DNA of 64,000 nucleotides, from NCBI GenBank assembly GCA_037367405.1, contig JAZKJV010011599.1, positions 434,001-498,000 of the forward strand, in the 5' to 3' direction. The notes beneath the pieces were generated by a model. The model did no database searches and had not been told where the DNA came from. It worked only from the letters and a program-made list of their open reading frames with translations. Shown piece after piece: positions 33,512 to 45,550 of this stretch; the first letter of the stretch is position 1; each line of letters begins with the position of its first letter. Source of the stretch: Ottelia alismoides. Its lineage: Eukaryota > Streptophyta > Magnoliopsida > Alismatales > Hydrocharitaceae. Both the position numbers and the translations under genes were made by a program.

Positions 33512-34520
33512 ACTTTATAATTGAGTTAGACAACATAAAAGAAGCATCATACTTAACTTAATTTATCACAATGCCTTCATTTATTTTATAGAATTGTCTT
33601 TTCAAAAATTTACCTTACTTATCTCAATATCTTATTTTCACAAAGGGGAGAGATCCGGGAAGATTGGAAAGGGGATATAATTAGGATGACCATTATTATA
33701 TGTCCATAGTCAATAATTAACCTTTAAAGGTGAACAACTATATAGTTGATTAGTAATGTCCTCGGGGCTGGATCGGGTCCATTATCGAGGATTACTGGCT
33801 TAGAAAAGTTGTTGAGCTTGATCTCAACTAGAGTCCTTGACCATAATAAAAAAGGCTTAAGTCCATGTTGTCTAGTAGTAGCCCCTGCTAATTATAAACT
33901 ACTACCATCTTTTGTGATTACTGAATGTGGTACTTTGTTAGGGGTGCTACAATCATCCTCACTTAAATTCACAACGTATTTGGTGCATAACGCACCCATG
34001 ACCTATTCTCAGTAACATTGTCGATTTTACCTCTTGGGTAGCCCTTTCCTCCTGACTCTATAGTAGGGTGGCGCCACCTCTTGTGTAGCCATTTCCACTA
34101 TTAGAGGGAATGTGCTCTGCTGTCATTTGTAACGTGTCGGACCCTGGACCCATCTGTTATAGCTGATTACTGGCTCAGGAAACTTGTTGGTCTTGGGCCC
34201 AACTAGAATCCTTGACCACAGTCCAAAATGCTTAAGCTCAAGTTGTCTAATAGTAGCCTCCACTACTTATAAGTTACTACCACACCTTATGGTTACTAGA
34301 TGTGGTACTATGTGTTAGCCATGTAAGCCCGAGACGAACCATTCCTACAATAAACGTTATTGTAATGTTTGATATATCAATAAAAGTTATTGATTTGTTT
34401 CACTCCCTGTCTGAGATTAAATGAATGAATGTACTATAAGGTCCCTTAATACAATCGAGGTTATGTACCATGGCCATTTTGATGATCATACAACTATTGA
34501 TTCTATTGTTGAATCATAGA
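33512..34520. repeat. Intergenic DNA with a diverged 170-bp direct repeat
   Basis: Units at 33766-33936 and 34143-34313 share GATTACTGGCT, CAACTAGA-TCCTTGACCA, a GCTTAAG-TC block and GATGTGGTACT/GAATGTGGTACT, with many differences. They may be parts of an old LTR. No gene seen. Confidence 0.6.
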
Positions 34521-34525
34521 GTCTG

Positions 34526-37500
34526 TGAAAAGCGAAAAAGCGAGAGCCGCTAAATAGTGGTTTGACAAATCAGACTCATTGTCGTTGATGCGACTACTCA
34601 AGCCTCCTCGCTCGTCAACAATTAACCCACACAATCAATCAGACAATTAATAGCAAGGATCAAAATTTATTATACCCTACTAAAAATGTACAGTGGCAAG
34701 CAAGTAGGGGTCGAACACATGAAACAAAGGTGCATAGTATAGACAAAGTCCAAATCGAGGTCTAATAAACTACTTAGCCAATCTAATTTTTTTTTGTGGG
34801 TTTTTAATTTCTATTTTTTTATTTAATTTTTAATTTTTAATTTTGTATTTTGATTTTTAATTTTCTGATTTTTTTATTTTTTATTTTATATTTTTTCCTT
34901 TTTCAATATTGGAAAATAAAGACAATGTAATAAAAGAGGGGATAAAATAAAAATATGCAAAAATAATCAAAAATTCAGAAATAAAATATTTTTGGTCTTT
35001 TTATAATTTTTTACTATTTTTGTGATTTTTGGGTATTTTTCAGAATGTTTTTGGTATTTCTAAATAACAAAATAAAGCAAAACAATGAATAAGCTACTGG
35101 CTGAGGATAAAATGGGAATTAAAAATAACAAACAACCACCAAAATTTTCCAAACTAATTTTAAAATAAGGAGGATAAAATATAGAAGAAACAGGAACTGA
35201 GTTTATATTTTTCTGAGTTTTCTATGATTTTATATAATTTTTTTGAAGTTTTTGTGTATTTTCGAATTTTTAAGGTTTTTCTTTTGCAATTTTTAGTGGT
35301 TTTTGGACTGAAACTAAAGTAGGTCAAAATACACAGTGGGGAATATTTTTGGAATTTTTTAAGGCCTTTTAATATTTTTTGGTATTTTCTAAGCTAGACA
35401 ATACTGCAAATAGCTATTTTTTATTTTTAATAAATAATAAAAAGCGACTAAAATGAAAAATAAAAATATGGCGTGCAATGGCAAGTTACAGGAGCCTAAG
35501 TCTATTTTTTGAGAATTTTTGGAATTAAAATGATACTCCAAATAAATAAATCAAGCTCACAAAAATCCTAAGCCTGGCAGGGGTATAAATGCAATTATAG
35601 AAACATCCAGGGGCTAGGGTGCAAATTTCACCAAAAGACACGCGCAAAACACGTGATCTGTCATTCACAGGGACATATTTGTAATTACTGAAAATCGGCA
35701 GGGCAACCATGCAATTTTCCCAAAAACATATTTAATTAACTACGCACAGGGGTATAACTGCAAATACCTAAAAGTTCGGGACCAAAAATGCAAAATGCCC
35801 AAAATGCACGCGCCCCAGTCACGTGAGGTGACGTGGCGAGGACTAGAGTGCAAATATGTGGGGGCCTAAGTGCAATTATTATAAAAACTTTTAAACTGGA
35901 AATAAAAGTTCTAGGGCTAAAACGTACATACAAAAACACGTGGGTTTAAGATGCAAAATACCCACGGGGATTGATCGTGTGGCCGAGGAGATTTCACTTG
36001 ACACGTGGCGGCTCTGGGACGCGCGATGACGCTTCGACCGGGACGACAGGGATTAGATCTTGGCAGTGCGATCGGACGGTGGAGAGCGGCCAAGATCCAA
36101 CGGTGGCTGTGACGTCTGGGGAAGCTCCTGATCCAACGGCGGGGAGAGGGTCACGAAGAACACCTCCCCCGGCGAGCTTTGGCTGGTGATTGCGGCCGAC
36201 ACAAGGCCGCTCCGGCCCTAGGATCAAGGGCAAAACGATCCTGGGGCCTCTCCGCGTCTGATGGTGGTCTCCGGTGAGGCGAAGACGGCGTGGGGAGCTC
36301 GGACTGCGGAGGTGGCCTGGGCAGCTGCTCCTGGGATCGTCGAGGGTCGATGGAGCCTTCTCCTTGGCTCAAACCTGCGGAGTTAGGTGCACAAAATCCA
36401 GGCGAACAAAAAGGGGGGTTCTGATGGTTCGAAGGAGGCAGAAGGTGGCTCGGGCGTGGAGCTTCGGCGAGCGGCGGAGAGGGGAGCTCTGTTGACTCGA
36501 TCTGGGCGAGATCGAGATGGATGGAGGGGTGGAGCGTGATGACGGAGAGAAGGGGAAGAGGATGGAGGTGACCGACGGTCGGGATGAGGCGTGGGACGAT
36601 CGGAAACGGTGGGCGGAGCTCAGCTCCGCCGTGGGCTTCGATCAATGATTCACGGCGATTGATGCGAGGGCGATCTAAATTACTCCTAGGCTAGGCTATA
36701 CTACGCTCAAGCTTCAAGAAAAAGGAAAAAGAAGAGGGAGAAGCTCACCGAAGACGGAAGTGGATGGCTTCGGGCGGAGCTCCGGCGAGGGATGGATCTC
36801 TTCGATTCGACGCCAAACGACGCAATCCCAAGCTCGATTTGATGCCTGCTGTCACCAGGAACACGAAGGGCTAGGGGTTTTAGGGTGGAAATGGCGGAAG
36901 AAGGATCAAACTTCAAATCGAAGTCTGGGGTGCCCTTTTGAAGGGTTGACGGGCGGCGTGGAAGACGAGGGTCAAACGCCTCGATCAGTGGTTTTCAGCC
37001 CAAGGAATCACTTGGGCGTGATTCACCATTGATCGAGTAATAGATTTCATGAAGATACCATCATCAAATGGTGATCGAGGCGGCCTCGAAAAATGGATGA
37101 AAGTGGGTCAAATGCATCTTCTGACACGGTCCAGGTGTTGGGCATGGTCCACGTGGACCAACCAGGAAAAAACCTGAGAAAAATATTTCTAAAATCAAAA
37201 TAAAATAGTAAATTATTTTATTTAATTATGGTTACAAAATAAAAAATGCTTATAATTTAAAAAATTATTTTATGGTAATTTTTATTTATTTTTGTACGTG
37301 TATTTTTACAAGTTGTCTCTTTAGCCCTATATAGGTACATATACCTATGTATTTTATTACTTTATTTTTATTTTGTGTATTTTAATTTTATTATTTATAT
37401 TTATTATTTTCTAAAATTATAAAATACTTTTATATACACAAAATATATTTTTATTTTGTTTTATTGATATGTTTTATATATTTAATAAAATATAAGTAGA

Positions 37501-38316
37501 TATTGTATAGGTATATATATAGGTATAATACATGTGTATTTTATATACATTTATTTTTTTTATTTTGAGTTTTATTTGGGTTTTTCTTCCTATTTTAATA
37601 TACATAAGTATTATAAATAATATTCCCAAAATTATAAAAATATAAAAATACAAAAATAATGATTAAAGAATAAATTGAATATTTTAAGCTGTATAAGTAT
37701 ATAATGTGGGTCCAAAACTCAACTTTCAAACCGTAGCCCCGCTAAATGCGAAACCACCACAATAAAATAGATTATTTTATTCTATATACAATTAAAGGTG
37801 AGTTTTCTGCATTTGGAGTTTTCATTTTTAAGATACAGGTCTGGGAAGTTGGGATTCTGGATTTTTATTCAGACCATAACTTTTTATCTGTACATTATTT
37901 TTCAGTGAAATCAATTTTGTATTTTTCTATATAAAAATATCTACAACTTTCATGTACAAAGTTTCTTAATTAGGTGTATAAAAAGTAGAAACAAAAATAG
38001 GTCCCAAAATGAATAAAGAATGACTTAATAAATATAGGTATTTGGCCCTTATCTCCCCCTACTTTATTCCTTGTCGACCTATTCATCAAGATGCCTAGGT
38101 CTCGGGGTTTCGGGTCATAAAATATTTACAATATTTTATTCTTTTTCTTTTCTTTTCTTTATTCTATAATTTTGGTATTGAAAACAGTATTTTATACACT
38201 TTTTACACAACTATGCATGAATGCTAAAATGCATGAATTAGTGCCATTTACAGGCATTTGCTAGGGTTTTTGAGGCCAAAATGATAGAATAAAGATGATA
38301 AAATGTGGATTCATCA
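34526..38316 (-). repeat. 3' LTR of the Athila element, 3,791 bp
   Basis: Composition changes sharply along the LTR: AT-rich 34.7-35.5 kb, a zone of repeated TGCAAT-type phrases (35.55-35.95 kb), a GC-rich zone (35.97-37.1 kb) and a very AT-rich zone (37.15-38.3 kb). GC-rich frames such as 36645-36151 minus are composition effects. It lacks about 45 bp present in the other LTR at 60680-60722, including one palindrome and half of another. Confidence 0.95.
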
Positions 38317-38330
38317 TCCCCCTATACTTT
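38317..38330 (-). promoter_or_regulatory. Polypurine tract of the Athila element
   Basis: The minus strand reads AAAGTATAGGGGGA right before the 3' LTR. The same GTATAGGGGG core ends each hairpin of the array at 40261-40775. Confidence 0.85.
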
Positions 38331-40260
38331 ACCTTTGCCAGTCCCTAGCAAACACTTATGCAATAAGTGCAAAAAAGAAAAAGAAAGAAAAGAAAAAGAA
38401 GAACTTGGATTTTATTTGATCATCATACTTGTCTTCACAAAATCAAAGTTTGGAGCTTAAGTCGGACTTTTGGAATTTTAGTGCGGGCGGAACCTTAATG
38501 AGAACCAAATTTGAAATCCAACAGTCCTTGAGAATCCCAAAATTCTGTCCAAGTCTCCTCAATAGCCAGGTCAGAAATACTTCAACTCATACGCAAACTC
38601 TTACGACTATGAATCTGACTCGTACAGTGTAAGTGATGGTGGCTCTCCCCAACTAGAATGACAAAGAGACTGACTTCTCCAGTACGACAACCCAATGATT
38701 CCCCAATCCAATAACTCCATCCTCGAGGAGCGGGGTATTCCCTTCTAAGTTCAAGTGGCAACCAGCTCAAGAGGAGGGGTGAAGAGAAGAATGGACGGTA
38801 GCCAGTGTAGCTACCTATCCTGGGATGCAAGACCAGTGTAGTCAAGTCATCCTGCTGCAGGCTCACATATTTGACTTTGGAACTCAAGCTTGCTTATAGA
38901 CTTTGTACATACTTGTAGGCTTTTTATTTTTGTACATGCCTGAACATACACTTTTTTAATACTATTCACAGCAGCATTTACATAAGGAGTTTTTCCTCTT
39001 GAGCCAGTAGACTATCCCTCTTTTAAAGCTTTATCGCAACCCACAGCCTCCTGTCTTTAGACTTCCTTAGTACTGGACGGGTTGGGGTGCACTTCCCTCC
39101 CTAGAGGAGGACAAATGTTTCCACTTGTGTGTGTCTCATACAGCAAATCCAATCCCCTCACCACTCTAACTGAGTTGAGCCATGTGAAAGGTGCAGGTGT
39201 CCAAGTTAGGTCATTATCAACAAGAGTCGTGCGTGTGCTCCGAAATACTCTACTTGGGCAGTCAAGAATCCATTGAACCAAGTCCCGTGATCCTCAAAGA
39301 ATTAAGTCAACTAGACCTGAAGTACCTCAAACCCAGTTCCTATAAGGTTCCTGTTATTAGGTAGATTTTAAAGTCCAATCAAGCTCCAATCTCCGGATTT
39401 TACTTAGACTTGTTCAACTATCAAACTCAATCCGAAAAATACGAATGCTATGCAAATGCGATGCAGAATGTAGAAATATTTTTGTGATGCAATTTTTCAA
39501 AGATTTTGAACTTTTTATGGATTTTTGAAAAGATGATGTATATGTCTATTTTTATTTTTCAAATGTTTTTGGATTTACTTTTGCAAATGTTTTTGGGATT
39601 TTTGAAAACAAAAGGTTTTGGCTAAAAACTAGGTGAAAAATATGTACACGGGAGTGCTTCTTTATATATACAAGAAGTGGATTTTAAGAATTTACAGGGT
39701 AAGTGGTCAATTTTATAAGTACATAGTGGATTTTGGTGTGATGTAAATATTCCTCAAACTTATTTGGCACAAGCTTTTTCACACAATTTTTGAAAACTAT
39801 AGTCCAAAATAGTTTTTACAAACATTTTACAAACATGTTCACACATTTGAAAATCATTTTGCAATGGCTTTCAAAACAGTATAGATAGGTTTTTCAAAAC
39901 ATTTTTGCAATCATTTTTCAAACCATTTGCAAATCATTTTTTTCAAATATTTTATTTCACACAAAGAAAAGAAATTTTACAAACCACTATTTTTTACAAA
40001 GGTTTAAAACATGTAACAAAATATTTTCAAAATAGTTTTCATAAATGTTCACGAAGATTTTCAAACTATTTTTCAAACATTTTGCAAAAAAACATTTTCA
40101 CCTGATTTATTAATCAGTAAATACACAAAAGAATTTTGAGGAATAGAACACCTTTTTATTAAAGAATTTTAATGAGTTTTAAAGAATTATTAGCCATATT
40201 ATTGGGAAAATACGAAAGTACGAGTTATGGCTAAAGTATATACGCAGTATATACGACCCC
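38331..40260 (-). other. 3' non-coding region of the Athila element
   Basis: No open frame with a domain. In Athila elements an env-like gene can lie here, but none is recognisable. 39780-40110 is a degenerate repeat of TTTTCAAA/CATTTTGCAA words. Confidence 0.6.
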
Positions 40261-40775
40261 CCTATACTTAGCTTGAGCTATGTCCTCATAGATCGGAGAG
40301 AAAAGAGCAGACATAACTCGTACTAAGTATAGGCAAGATCAAAGAATAAAGAACTGATGAATGAATCAATGAATGAGAAGTCGACCGTCCCCCCTATACT
40401 TAGGATCAAATAATCCTAAGTATAGTAGACTGTACATAACACATGGAGGGTCAAGGTTGGGAATGAACAGATCGTACTCAGATTGTCTCCCCCTATACTT
40501 AGGATAAAATATCCCTAAGTATAGACAAGAAGAGGAGACAATGGAGGGGATCGAAAAGAATAGAAGAAATTCAGGGTGTACACCCCCTATACTTAGGACA
40601 AAGTACGCCCTAAGTATAGAAGACTGTCTACAAGGGGAGATACCTTTTGGATAGATACAGAAGATAGGAAAGGAAAAGAAGAAAAGAAGAAAAGAAGAAA
40701 AGAGATGAAATTGGATATGAACAACTCGGGATGCGCATCCCCCTATACTTAGGATAAAGTACATCCTAAGTGTAG
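40261..40775 (-). other. Array of stem-loops ending in polypurine-tract motif
   Basis: Four hairpins at 40394-40425, 40493-40524, 40587-40619 and 40743-40775, plus one with a long loop (40261-40333). Each pairs CTATACTTAGG with CCTAAGTATAG (one arm CCTAAGTGTAG), and on the minus strand each runs straight into four to seven G residues, the same word as the true polypurine tract at 38317. Inner stem bases differ between copies but mostly still pair. Purine-rich spacers of about 60-125 bp separate them. Two or three related units are in the LARD (56494-56702). Confidence 0.85.
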
Positions 40776-40861
40776 CAATGATGAAGGGGATGGCATCAAT
40801 TCGGGAGAAGAGGATAAAAGAAATTGAAAAGAAGAAAAGAAAAAAAACAAAAAAAGAAAAA

Positions 40862-41146
40862 TCATTCAAAAATGCTTTGCTGTGCTTCGCTTTCCTCTGC
40901 CTTTTTGGAGATATTCAGCTCATCCTCATAGATTACTTGAACCGAGTCAACGACAGCCATGAATGTATCATGTTCAAGGTATGGCTTCAGAAGCTGCCCA
41001 TTGACTACAAATGGTTGTGCGTCAGCTGACAGATTGGATATCAATACACTTCCGTTGTCACGCACCTGCCTAACTATAAATGGCCCAGTCCATTTACTCT
41101 TCAATTTGCCTGGAAAGATCTTTAATTTCGCATCGAACAACCACAC
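40862..41146 (-). pseudogene. pol: Athila integrase C-terminal domain
   Basis: Reads KLKIFPGKLKSKWTGPFIVR and VRDNGSVLISN...FVVNGQLLKPYL, the conserved C-terminal region (GPF/Y-like) of gypsy integrases. The frame ends at 40862. The gap 41147-41191 contains a stop between this piece and the core. Confidence 0.92.
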
Positions 41147-41191
41147 CTTCTGACCTGGATCAAAGGACTTGCGACAGATATGCTTGTCATG

Positions 41192-41887
41192 TCATGTTTT
41201 GACCTTCTCCTTGTACATCAGGCTGTTGTCATATGCATAATCTCTGAATTCCAGTAATCTGTTCAGATCCAGTTTTCTGTTCTTTCCTGCTTGCTTGGAG
41301 TCCAAATTACAGATGTTAATGGCCCATAAGGATTTGTGAATTAGTTCGACGGGCAAATGACATGGCTTGCCATACACAAGGCGGTAGGGAGACATTCCCA
41401 AGGGTAACTTGTACGTTGTTATATAAGCCCAAAGAACGGAATCAAGCAGTTGAGACCAGTTCTTGCGATCCGGACGCACAAGCTTCTGTAAGATTGTCTT
41501 GATCTCCCTGTTTGAACATTCAGCTAAGCCATTGGACTGCGGGTCGTAGGGTAAAGCAACACGATGTTCAATGCGGAATTCTTGGGTCAGCTTCTTCACC
41601 TCTCTGTTTATGAAATGACTACCCCCGTCAGATATGAGAATCTTGGGAATCCCGAACCGTGCTATGATGTGATCTCTCAAGAATCGACAGACAGTCCTAC
41701 TGTCGGCGGCTCGGGCGGGAATAACCTCCACCCATCGACTTACATAATCGACAGCAAGCAGAATATATTCATAACCCAGACTGTTGGGAAACGGGCCCAT
41801 AAAGTCAATACCCCATGCGTCAAAGACGCCTGAGATCTGAATGTATTTCAGAGGCATCGTGTCTCTCATTCCTATGGTTCCGCCCAT
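41192..41887 (-). pseudogene. pol: Athila integrase catalytic core
   Basis: A 231-codon open frame with FDAWGIDFMGPFPNS (first Asp), KILISDGGSHF (second Asp), and DPQSNGLAECSNREIK (Glu) as the DD35E triad. It continues with WAYITTYKLPLGMSPYRLVY and GKPCHLPVELIHKSLW, which are typical of Athila/Tat integrases. The wording is well preserved, so this region is young or was under recent constraint, but the flanks are frameshifted. Confidence 0.95.
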
Positions 41888-42153
41888 CTTCTGGCAGTCA
41901 GTGCAGCATTTGACATACTCATCTGCATCTTTGAATAATGAAGGCCACCAGAGGCCACTTTGAAGAACCTTTGCTGCCGTTCGTTTGCCTGAATGATTCC
42001 TCCAGAATCATGGTCGTGACATAAAGCAAGGACACTTGGAACTTCCTCCTGAGGAATGCACCTTCTCCATATACAATCTGCTCCCTCACAAAACAAATAC
42101 GGGTCTTCCCACTGGTAGAAATGGATTTTAGACAAGAGCCTGTCTATTTTCAA
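41872..42153 (-). pseudogene. pol: Athila integrase zinc-binding region (frameshifted)
   Basis: Begins FYQWEDPYLFCEGADCIWRR and VPSVLALCHDHDSGG, the His part of the HHCC finger. After GG near 42000 the reading moves to a different frame, in which CCTDC follows. A stop (TAG complementary to about 42167) separates it from RNase H. Confidence 0.9.
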
Positions 42154-42165
42154 TTTAGGCCAGTC

Positions 42166-42672
42166 CTATGGGATTTTCTTGGCAACCAGGTAGTTCACGA
42201 TGTCCGCATACCAAGGAAGCGAGGTGACAGACAGAATTGCCTCGTCTGGAAAGGTCTCTGTGATCGGCTGCAGGTTCAGCTCAGGAACCTCCGGCTCAGG
42301 AAGCCTTGACAGATGATCGGCCACTACATTCTTTACCCCAGATTTATCTTTGATTTCCAAGTCAAATTCCTGGAGGAGAAGGATCCACCGAACGAGACGT
42401 GGTTTGGCGTCCTTCTTCTGCTGTAAGTACTGAATGGCCGAATGATCAGTGTAAATGATTACTTTGGACCCAAGGAGGTATGATATGAACTTTTCCAAGG
42501 CAAAGACTACCGCTAGCAGCTCCTTCTCAGTGACAGTGTAGTTTTTCTGAGCTTCATCGAGCGTTCGGCTAGCATAGTGAATTGCAAACGGTACATTATC
42601 TTTTCTTTGTCCCAGTACAGCTCCGATGGCATAATCTGATGCGTCAATCATGATCTCGAAGGCTGAGTCCAA
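42166..42672 (-). pseudogene. pol: Athila RNase H
   Basis: Open 168-codon frame with [38 protein letters not shown] and [12 protein letters not shown], then [10 protein letters not shown]. The catalytic Asp residues are visible. It is one frame away from the reverse transcriptase, with the shift at about 42680. Confidence 0.95.
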
Positions 42673-45113
42673 ATCGGTGGCTGCAAGACAGGGGCCTGCG
42701 TGATGAGCTCTTTCAACTGATTAAAGGCAAGGAGCACACGGTCATCTACAATGAATTCATTGTCCTTGCCAAGTAACTCAGTCAACGGTCTGGCCAGTTT
42801 ACTGAAATCTTTGATGAAACGTCGGTAAAAACCGACATGGCCCAAGAATGACCGGACTTGCTTGATGTTTGTAGGTGGCTCAAGTTTGGAGATCACATCC
42901 ACCTTGGTTGGGTCAACCTCCATACCACGTTTAGAAACAACGTGACCCGGCACAATCCCTTCGGCCACCATGAAGTTGCTCTTCTCCCACGAGAGCACAA
43001 GATTAACTTCGCAGCACCTCCGTAGGACTCGGTCTAAGTAATCCAGGCATTGGTCAAATGAATCGCCGTAGACCAAAAAATCGTCCATAAAGACCTCGAG
43101 AAAGTTGCCCACGATATCGGCGAAAACTGCAAGCATACACCTCTGAAATGTGGCTGGGGCGTTGCACAGCCCGAACGGCATCCGTCTGAAGGCATATGTG
43201 CCAAAAGGACAGGTGAACGTGGTCTTCTCTTGATCTTCAGGAGCAATAGCAACTTGATTATACCCAGAGTAGCCATCAAAGAAGCAGAAATATTCCTTCG
43301 CGGCCAATCTCTCCAAGATCTGGTTGATGAAGGGTAGAGGAAAATGATCCTTCTTGGTAGCGAGATTAAGTCTTCTGTAGTCCACGCATACTCGCCAAGA
43401 AGTGGGTACTCGGGTTGCGATCTCCTCTCCTTTGTCATTCTTTACAATGGTGATCCCTGATTTCTTGGGCACGACATGCGGAGGGCTCACCCATTTGCTG
43501 TCGGAGATGGGATAGATAAATCCCGCATCACACCATTTCTGAATCTCTTTCATAACAACCTCCCGCAGGTTAGGATTTAATCTTCTCTGAAGTTCTCGAG
43601 AGGGCCTGCAATCTTCTTCTAGAAAGATGCGGTGCGAGCACAATGACGGATTGATCCCATGGAGATCGGATGTTCGCCAGCTTATCGCATTGCGATTGCG
43701 TTCAAGAACCTCCATCAGACGAGATTCTTGGTCTTCGGTCAGATGTGCATTGATGATGACCAGGTACATGTTCGGTTCTCCTGCAAGGAAGGCATACTTC
43801 ATGTTGGAGGGCAAGGGTTTTAGCTCTGGCGGGGTCTGAACTGCTTCAGCGGTGACCTCAGCTATTAGTGCAGGTGGTGGTTCTTTCCATTGTTCGGTGT
43901 CCACCATAATCGGTTCTTCTCTCAAATCCTGACAGAATTCCACAATTATGTCCTCTTCATCAGAAAATTCTTTAAACTTCTGCTCTTGGTTCTGAAGGCA
44001 CATCACTCCCACGGCAGTCTCTTGCAGCACATCAGCGAGTTCCTCATCCTGATCGATAAGGGGGCATTCAACCGCGGTCTCCACTTCCTCCTTGGGGCAG
44101 AGGAGTTCATGGATCTCATCATCATCCAAAAATAAATTGGTATCTTGAATTTCTGCTAGAAAGTCGCAGTCTTCAGCATGCTCGATCACCCTTGCACACG
44201 ATGCAGATGTCTGTTCAGCTGGTGTTCCCTCAGACAGGGTCTCTACTCTGATTATTTCATTGCCAGCGCCAAAAGTAATTTCTCCTGTCCCATAATTCAC
44301 TACTGCATTTGATGTCCACAGAAATGGTCTTCCAAGTATGATTGGGGTAAGGAGCAATGGAGAGGGGACATCCATATCTAGGACCATAAAATCGGTCGGG
44401 AATGATTTTCCCTGAACCGTGACGATCACGTCCTCCAACAGGCCCCTAGGCCGCTTGACTGACTTGTCTGCAAACTGCAGAATCATCTTTGTAGGCTTGA
44501 GCGGTCCTAGCCTGAACTCCGTGAGTAGCGAAGCTGGCATCAAATTGACAGAAGACCCGCTGTCGAGAAGTGTTCGTTCGAACTCTTGATTGAACATCTG
44601 ACAACGTACAAGAGGTGCTCCCATATCTGGCTTTTTATCCGGGAGGTTGCTGATGGCGTTAACGGTGGCCATTGTGAGGATGTGCTTTTCAGACTTGCCA
44701 CCCTTGCTTCTGGAATTGTGGGGGTTCGGCATGCGCTTGGTCGTGCATGCCTCTTTTAATCCTTTCTTCACGGTTGGCATGTACTCAAGAGCTTTCATCA
44801 ATGGCATATTCAGCACCAAGTTCTGAATGATTTCTATGATGGCAGGATCAGACAAAGCATTTTTCAAATTTTTTATTTTTTTGTGTTTTTTCATTGCCTC
44901 AGGAAAAGGAATATTTACAAAATCTTCACCAATTTCATTCAAAATAGTGTCCATATTATTGTGTACTGGTAGATGACAAAAAGGAATGGATTCATCTACA
45001 ATTTGTGGACCAAAAAGGACAGGCTCGGCTTCTGGTGCTGGTGTTGGACTCGCTGTAGGTGCAGTGCTCCTCTTGTCAGGGACTGACTGTGAGGCATGTG
45101 CAGGCGTCTCCAA
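42648..45113 (-). CDS. pol: Athila protease-reverse transcriptase, long open frame
   Basis: An 821-codon uninterrupted frame, the longest in the window. Residues near 180-195 read [17 protein letters not shown] (aspartic protease), with IILGRPFL about 75 residues later closing the domain. Reverse transcriptase follows from about residue 540: [59 protein letters not shown] and the catalytic [10 protein letters not shown], then [18 protein letters not shown] (thumb and connection). The first codons overlap the end of gag. Its last 15 or so residues are out of frame because of a shift before RNase H. The element as a whole is not intact, so translation is doubtful, but this segment keeps all visible key residues. 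Confidence 0.93.
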   Translation of the reverse strand: METPAHASQSVPDKRSTAPTASPTPAPEAEPVLFGPQIVDESIPFCHLPVHNNMDTILNEIGEDFVNIPFPEAMKKHKKIKNLKNALSDPAIIEIIQNLVLNMPLMKALEYMPTVKKGLKEACTTKRMPNPHNSRSKGGKSEKHILTMATVNAISNLPDKKPDMGAPLVRCQMFNQEFERTLLDSGSSVNLMPASLLTEFRLGPLKPTKMILQFADKSVKRPRGLLEDVIVTVQGKSFPTDFMVLDMDVPSPLLLTPIILGRPFLWTSNAVVNYGTGEITFGAGNEIIRVETLSEGTPAEQTSASCARVIEHAEDCDFLAEIQDTNLFLDDDEIHELLCPKEEVETAVECPLIDQDEELADVLQETAVGVMCLQNQEQKFKEFSDEEDIIVEFCQDLREEPIMVDTEQWKEPPPALIAEVTAEAVQTPPELKPLPSNMKYAFLAGEPNMYLVIINAHLTEDQESRLMEVLERNRNAISWRTSDLHGINPSLCSHRIFLEEDCRPSRELQRRLNPNLREVVMKEIQKWCDAGFIYPISDSKWVSPPHVVPKKSGITIVKNDKGEEIATRVPTSWRVCVDYRRLNLATKKDHFPLPFINQILERLAAKEYFCFFDGYSGYNQVAIAPEDQEKTTFTCPFGTYAFRRMPFGLCNAPATFQRCMLAVFADIVGNFLEVFMDDFLVYGDSFDQCLDYLDRVLRRCCEVNLVLSWEKSNFMVAEGIVPGHVVSKRGMEVDPTKVDVISKLEPPTNIKQVRSFLGHVGFYRRFIKDFSKLARPLTELLGKDNEFIVDDRVLLAFNQLKELITQAPVLQPPIWTQPSRS

Positions 45114-45526
45114 TGCTGGTTGTTCTCCACCGAGGTTGCTGCTATTTTTTTGTGTTTTGCTATTTTCTTCATTTTTTGTGATTTTCTAAATTCTGGTGTT
45201 GCTCCCAAAATGCTACTTGACCCTAGTGTTGGCTGGACTGACGATTCCCCGTCAGATGCAAGATGCTTTCCCTTCGCCGTCGCCGATGACTGGAGTGTCC
45301 TACCGCTCCTGAGAGTAACAGCATTAGATAAAAAACAATTTAATTCACCTGATTCGGGTTGGACACTGCCGTCTACCTGCTCCTTGCGTCGGAAGTTGTT
45401 CGGGTTGGCTTTGACCTGGGCTGTTATGACGGTCTTGGCTGCCGTCAGGTCATTGATCTTATGGTTCATCTCAGTCATATTCTTCATTAACTGCTCTAAA
45501 CAAGCCAGGGCCGGATTGACTGGCAC
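44996..45526 (-). pseudogene. gag: Athila Gag C-terminal part
   Basis: Reads PALACLEQLMKNMTEMNHKI, a short coiled-coil-like stretch, then NAVTLRSGRTLQ, the TLRSG word typical of Athila Gag ends. The frame changes near 45110 to that of the protease-reverse transcriptase. Two adjacent stops near 45545-45550 separate it from the Gln/Pro-rich part upstream. Confidence 0.88.
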
Positions 45527-45550
45527 AATCTCAGAGGAGTCCCCCTACTA

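Noticed and set aside
36151..36645. 164-codon Pro-rich minus-strand frame in the Athila LTR
   Set aside because: Only in the GC-rich zone, shortened in the other LTR, with no domain; a composition effect.
40366..40869. 167-codon minus-strand open frame with repeated YF.LSIGG-like words
   Set aside because: The repeated residues are the translation of the polypurine-hairpin array and its purine-rich spacers; no domain and no conservation in the LARD copy.
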